A stretch of DNA of 64,000 bases from Aldehydirespirator sp965220645 (GTDB lineage Bacteria; Actinomycetota; Acidimicrobiia; Acidimicrobiales; Aldehydirespiratoraceae), in contig OZ244836.1 in the NCBI GenBank assembly GCA_965220645.1, positions 3,410,001 through 3,474,000 of the forward strand, in the 5' to 3' direction. Under the pieces are notes generated by a model. The model saw nothing but the letters and a program-made list of their open reading frames with translations. It made no database searches and was not told the DNA's origin. This document shows positions 61,125 to 64,000 of the stretch, piece by piece. Position numbers and translations under genes: made by a program. Position 1 is the first letter of the stretch, and every line of letters begins with the position of its first letter.

Positions 61125-61297
61125 GGTTCCTCCGAGACCACCATCCGCACGCGTTCTTGGCGCTGACTTGCCGATTGGTTCTGCGTTCACGATGGTACGG
61201 CGCGGGAGAGCCTAACTGGGCCATACCCGCAGCAACTGCACCGCGCGTGTTACCGCACGTGTTAGGGAATGCGCAACGGCTGCAACCGGGCCGCTCC

Positions 61298-62527
61298 TCA
61301 GTTCAGCAGACGTAGGACGGGATCGCCTCCGGAGCTGGCCAGCGCCTGCAGCGCATCGTCGAGGTGGGCTACGCCGACCACCGGTACGTCGCCAGCGCCC
61401 GACCGGGCCGCGTCCACCGAGCCCTCGGGAACGATGATCATCTGAGCGCCCGCATCCCGGGCCGTCACCGCCTTCTGGGCGACGCCGCCCACATCTCCCA
61501 CGGACCCGTCGAGACGGATGGAGCCGGTGACGGCTACCCGCTTCCCGCCGGTTAGCTCGCCCGGCGTCAGCACGTCGAGCACCACCAACGTGAAGGCCAG
61601 GCCGGCGGATGGTCCCCCCACCGAACCCAAGGAGATGTCGACGTCGAACGGCAGCGGGTTCCGCTTGACGCGCTCCGTCACCCCGCTCACGCCGATGAAC
61701 GGACCCCCGCTGTCGGGATGAGCACCGAGAGTCATTTCCACATCGCGCTGCTCTTGCGTCTCGTAGTTCTCCACCGTGACCACGGCCGTCATGCCCGGCT
61801 CCAAATCCGCCAACACCGCTCGCAGCGACGCGACGGTAGTGACCGGCTGACCGTTGATGGACAGGATCACGTCGGTGGGCTCCAGCAGGCCGTCGGCCGG
61901 GCCGCCGGCGACGGTCTCTATGAACAGCACTCCGGTGAAGTCGGCGGCACGCACGCCGAGGTGCTGCAGGGCCACGATCGTGGCGATGTCCTTGGAACTC
62001 TCCATCAGCGCACGGTTGTGCTCGCGCTGCTCGGTGTTCGACCGGTCGCCGTACACCGACCCGCGGCTGCGCAAATCGACCTCGTCGTCCATGGACGACC
62101 TGACCCAGTCGAGCACGGTCAAGTCGTTGTCGATCGCCACGGTAAGAAGCAGGATCTCGCCATCAGGATCGAACGCATCGATGCCGGCGGCTTCCACCCG
62201 GCTGGACGTGGCGAGAGCGGTGCCGGGCAGGAAGGCCACCGCGCCGTCGTCGACCACGGAGTCGCCGGGCAGCAGCTGACCGGCCCACTCGGCCGGCACG
62301 AAGTACGACCCGGCCGCCACCACCACCAGCAGGTTCACAAGGCAGATGAGGACCAGCCACAGCCCGCGCCTGCGCCGAGGGGGGCCAGTCGGCGGTGGCG
62401 GGGGCGGCAGCTCGTCCGGCAGGGGCGGCAGCCCACCCGGCGGAGGCGAGTCCGGCGCCGGGGAAGTCGGCGGTGGGAAAGCTAGCGTGGCGAACCGTCC
62501 AGTCGTCTTCGCTCCGGCGCCGTTCAT
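61298..62527 (-). CDS. PDZ-domain / S16 Lon-type serine protease (YlbL-like)
   Basis: 409 residues. A Pro-rich cytoplasmic tail, one membrane helix (GLWLVLICLVNLLVVVAAGS), an extracytoplasmic region, a PDZ domain (VLFIETVAGGPADGLLEPTD, then VILSINGQPVTTVASL) and a C-terminal Lon-like protease domain. The catalytic Ser is in GSVGGPSAGLAFTLVVLD and the Lys in DVGGVAQKAVTARDAGAQMI. This is the YlbL layout of Bacillus and actinobacteria, membrane proteases acting outside the cytoplasm in protein quality control or division control. Length is somewhat longer than the ~340 typical, because of the Pro-rich tail. Divergent from a small membrane-protein gene 30 bp away. Confidence 0.9.
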   Translation of the reverse strand: MNGAGAKTTGRFATLAFPPPTSPAPDSPPPGGLPPLPDELPPPPPPTGPPRRRRGLWLVLICLVNLLVVVAAGSYFVPAEWAGQLLPGDSVVDDGAVAFLPGTALATSSRVEAAGIDAFDPDGEILLLTVAIDNDLTVLDWVRSSMDDEVDLRSRGSVYGDRSNTEQREHNRALMESSKDIATIVALQHLGVRAADFTGVLFIETVAGGPADGLLEPTDVILSINGQPVTTVASLRAVLADLEPGMTAVVTVENYETQEQRDVEMTLGAHPDSGGPFIGVSGVTERVKRNPLPFDVDISLGSVGGPSAGLAFTLVVLDVLTPGELTGGKRVAVTGSIRLDGSVGDVGGVAQKAVTARDAGAQMIIVPEGSVDAARSGAGDVPVVGVAHLDDALQALASSGGDPVLRLLN

Positions 62528-62557
62528 TCACGCGGCGCGGACACCAAGGTACCGCCC

Positions 62558-62935
62558 ATGGCGACAGCCCCGACCACCGGCGAAGCTGTTCAGGCAGCAC
62601 CGGCAGGCACCGGGATGCGGTCGCGGGCCGCCCGCTCGGCCCGTCGGGCCGCGCTGACGGTCCTCCGCTCGACCCAGGCCGCCCTCCGTTCGGTGTGGGC
62701 AGCCCGCCCCAAGCGCCGGATCCGGCTCATCGACGTGCTGCGGGTGCTGGGCCTGGCCCGGCGGGCAGTGCCTCGCCCGGTAGCGGGGCCGAGGGCCTAC
62801 CCGCAATGGTGGCAGCGGGTGCTGGCACTGCTGATACTGATCGCGCTGGTGATCGGCATCGGCTTCGTGCTGGCCGCCGTTGTCGGCCTCCTGGTTGTGC
62901 TGGCCGGCTTCCTGCTAGAGCAAGCCATCTCCTAG
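62558..62935 (+). CDS. Small membrane protein of unknown function
   Basis: 125 residues: a basic, Ala/Arg-rich N-terminal part (AARSARRAALTVLRSTQAAL), the segment KRRIRLIDVLRVLGLARRAV, then one or two hydrophobic helices (LALLILIALVIGIGFVLAAV, VGLLVVLAGFLLEQ). No signal peptide. It shares a very short divergent promoter region with the YlbL-like protease gene, which hints at coordinated expression. The stop codon TAG lies within repeat copy D (TAGAGGCCGAG). Confidence 0.6.
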   Translation: MATAPTTGEAVQAAPAGTGMRSRAARSARRAALTVLRSTQAALRSVWAARPKRRIRLIDVLRVLGLARRAVPRPVAGPRAYPQWWQRVLALLILIALVIGIGFVLAAVVGLLVVLAGFLLEQAIS

Positions 62936-63094
62936 AGGCCGAGCGGGAAGGGCACGCTTCATGAGAATCCGCGCGAGGCACCGAGCGAGGCCGTGGCCCG
63001 AGCGGCCCGTGAGCGAAGCGAACAAGAGCGGGAGTGGCACCGCGGCGACGCGAGGCGGCATCACCGCCCTGCGCATCTCCTAGAGGCCGAGCGG
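62934..63094. repeat. Dispersed intergenic element, copy D
   Basis: Starts inside the stop codon of the small membrane-protein gene (CTAGAGGCCGAGCGGGAAGG), then after about 35 bp the core GCGAGGCCGTGGCCCGAGCG with GCCCGTGAGCGAAGCGAACA. Another outer motif (CATCTCCTAGAGGCCGAGCG) follows at 63074, so the unit is flanked on both sides. Confidence 0.9.
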
Positions 63095-63124
63095 GTGGGC
63101 GATAATCCGACGCGGCCCGAGCGG

Positions 63125-63778
63125 ATGGGTGGCCAGTCGACAGGGCCCGAGCGGCGGCGGGAGGCGGCCGCGGCCGGCCATACCGGCGACGCCGCCGGAG
63201 CCCGGTTGTATCTCCACGACGAAGACCCGACGGTGCGCTCCAGCGCGCTGCGGGCGTTGGAGAGGGCCGGTGACCTGGCTTCCCGCGAACTCGAGGCCGC
63301 TCTGGAGGATCCCGCGCCCGCGGTCCGGCTGACCGCGCTCGAACTCGCTGCGGGCCGAGGCGACATCGCTGCGACTGCGGCCGCGGTGAGGCTCGTCGAC
63401 GATGATCGGCGGGTGGTGGAGGCCGCCGCCTGGACTTGCGGCGAGAAGGTCTCAGCCGGCCACACCGCGTCTCCACTACACGCGGATGGGGGCGGCTCCG
63501 AGACGGCCGCGGTGGTGAGCGCCCTGGTTCGCGTGGCCCGATCCCATGAGGACCCGCTGTGCCGCGAGTCGGCCATCGCGGCCCTCGGCGCGATCTCCCA
63601 TCCTGCCGGGCTGCCGGCGATCCTGGCCGGGCTGGACGACAAGCCCGCAGTACGCCGCCGGGCTGTGATCGCGCTCGCCCCGTTCGACGGGCCCGAAGTC
63701 GATGCCGCGCTGCTGAGGGCTACCACTGATCGCGACAAGCAGGTCCGGGCCGCGGCCGCAGAACTGCGAGGCGGCTAA
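63125..63778 (+). CDS. HEAT-repeat protein
   Basis: 217 residues from an ATG after the repeat element. About six HEAT/armadillo-like helix pairs can be read: DEDPTVRSSALRALERAGDL, LEDPAPAVRLTALELAAGRG, LVDDDRRVVEAAAWTCGEKV, SHEDPLCRESAIAALGAISH, LDDKPAVRRRAVIALAPFDG and TTDRDKQVRAAAAELRGG. Such proteins are scaffolds for protein binding; no enzymatic residue is evident. The frame continues upstream into repeat copy D, which is probably not coding. The stop codon is embedded in a 35-bp repeat array that duplicates the gene's own end. Confidence 0.75.
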   Translation: MGGQSTGPERRREAAAAGHTGDAAGARLYLHDEDPTVRSSALRALERAGDLASRELEAALEDPAPAVRLTALELAAGRGDIAATAAAVRLVDDDRRVVEAAAWTCGEKVSAGHTASPLHADGGGSETAAVVSALVRVARSHEDPLCRESAIAALGAISHPAGLPAILAGLDDKPAVRRRAVIALAPFDGPEVDAALLRATTDRDKQVRAAAAELRGG

Positions 63779-63882
63779 GAACCGGCGCGGCCGCAGAACT
63801 GCGAGGCGGCTAAGAACCGGCGCGGCTAAGAACCGGCGCGGCCGCAGAACTGCAAGGTGGCTAGGAACCGGGGCGGCTAGGA
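63752..63882. repeat. Tandem duplication of the HEAT-gene 3' end
   Basis: The last codons and stop (GCGGCCGCAGAACTGCGAGG then CGGCTAAGAACCGGC, 35 bp) recur exactly 35 bp further on, then as a shortened 16-bp unit, then as a third diverged copy at 63838 with AAGGTGG. Confidence 0.92.
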
Positions 63883-63911
63883 ACCGGCGCGCCCCATCCG
63901 ACCGATGCGGG

Positions 63912-64000
63912 TTACTCGAACTCGTCGCTGAATATCGAGAAGTCCATCCCGAGCTGCTCGAGACATCGGCCCGCGCCCCGCACCACCGTCTCCAGCGGGG
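63912..64000 (-). CDS. Unidentified protein (partial, C-terminus)
   Basis: A minus-strand frame enters from the right edge and ends in TAA: PLETVVRGAGRCLEQLGMDF then SIFSDEFE. Only 28 residues are in the window; no family can be named. Codon use is GC3-rich as in neighbouring genes. Confidence 0.5.
   Translation of the reverse strand, partial: PLETVVRGAGRCLEQLGMDFSIFSDEFE

Overview
The window is GC-rich, gene-dense chromosomal DNA from an actinobacterium. Two F420-type luciferase-like oxidoreductases, a UPF0182 membrane protein, a DivIVA-type coiled-coil protein, a YlbL-like PDZ/Lon protease, eukaryotic-type glutamine synthetase II and paired PspC proteins together suggest an Acidimicrobiia-like lineage. 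That placement is inference from gene content; there is no rRNA to confirm it.

Layout. 1-8 kb: end of an ABC importer operon, flavin/F420 oxidoreductases, a ubiD-ubiX decarboxylase pair, an FAD oxidoreductase and yqeC, followed by a selenocysteine tRNA (selC). 8.1-8.7 kb: insertion-sequence debris. 8.7-17.7 kb: one gene for a secreted protein of about 2,976 residues with three FnIII-like domains and 25 Ig-like repeats, about 17 of them nearly identical. 18-22 kb: a tyrosine recombinase, two paralogous LysR regulators, a decayed recombinase fragment between them, and identical 14-bp palindromes. 22-27.5 kb: housekeeping genes (principal-type sigma factor, NAD synthetase, GlnII, an HD protein that looks like a headless CCA-adding enzyme). 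27.5-36 kb: lipoproteins, a DUF4349 protein, and a PspC membrane protein divergent from a PspC-histidine kinase/response regulator pair. 36-46 kb: hyuA-hyuB, two toxin-antitoxin operons around a phosphotransferase-like gene, CorA, an acyl-CoA-dehydrogenase-like enzyme and an LLM oxidoreductase. 46-51.5 kb: a membrane-anchored Asp-box protein, an Lrp regulator, and a decayed stretch with fragments of ornithine cyclodeaminase, isochorismatase and nitrilase genes and IS ends. 51.6-64 kb: initiator tRNA-Met, an SDR dehydrogenase, an APC permease, an FMN glutamate-synthase-like protein, UPF0182, DivIVA-like, PDZ-Lon and HEAT-repeat genes.

The most unusual features are in the repeats: (1) a palindrome pair 47 kb apart whose arms differ by a compensating base change; (2) a dispersed element found four times, each time touching a gene's stop codon; (3) short tandem duplications of gene ends or junctions, including one that seems to have pulled apart an ancestral ubiD-ubiX GTGA overlap; (4) five 15-bp direct repeats about two helical turns apart in a divergent promoter; (5) the recombinase-LysR-palindrome module next to the giant surface gene, the best candidate here for an undescribed system.
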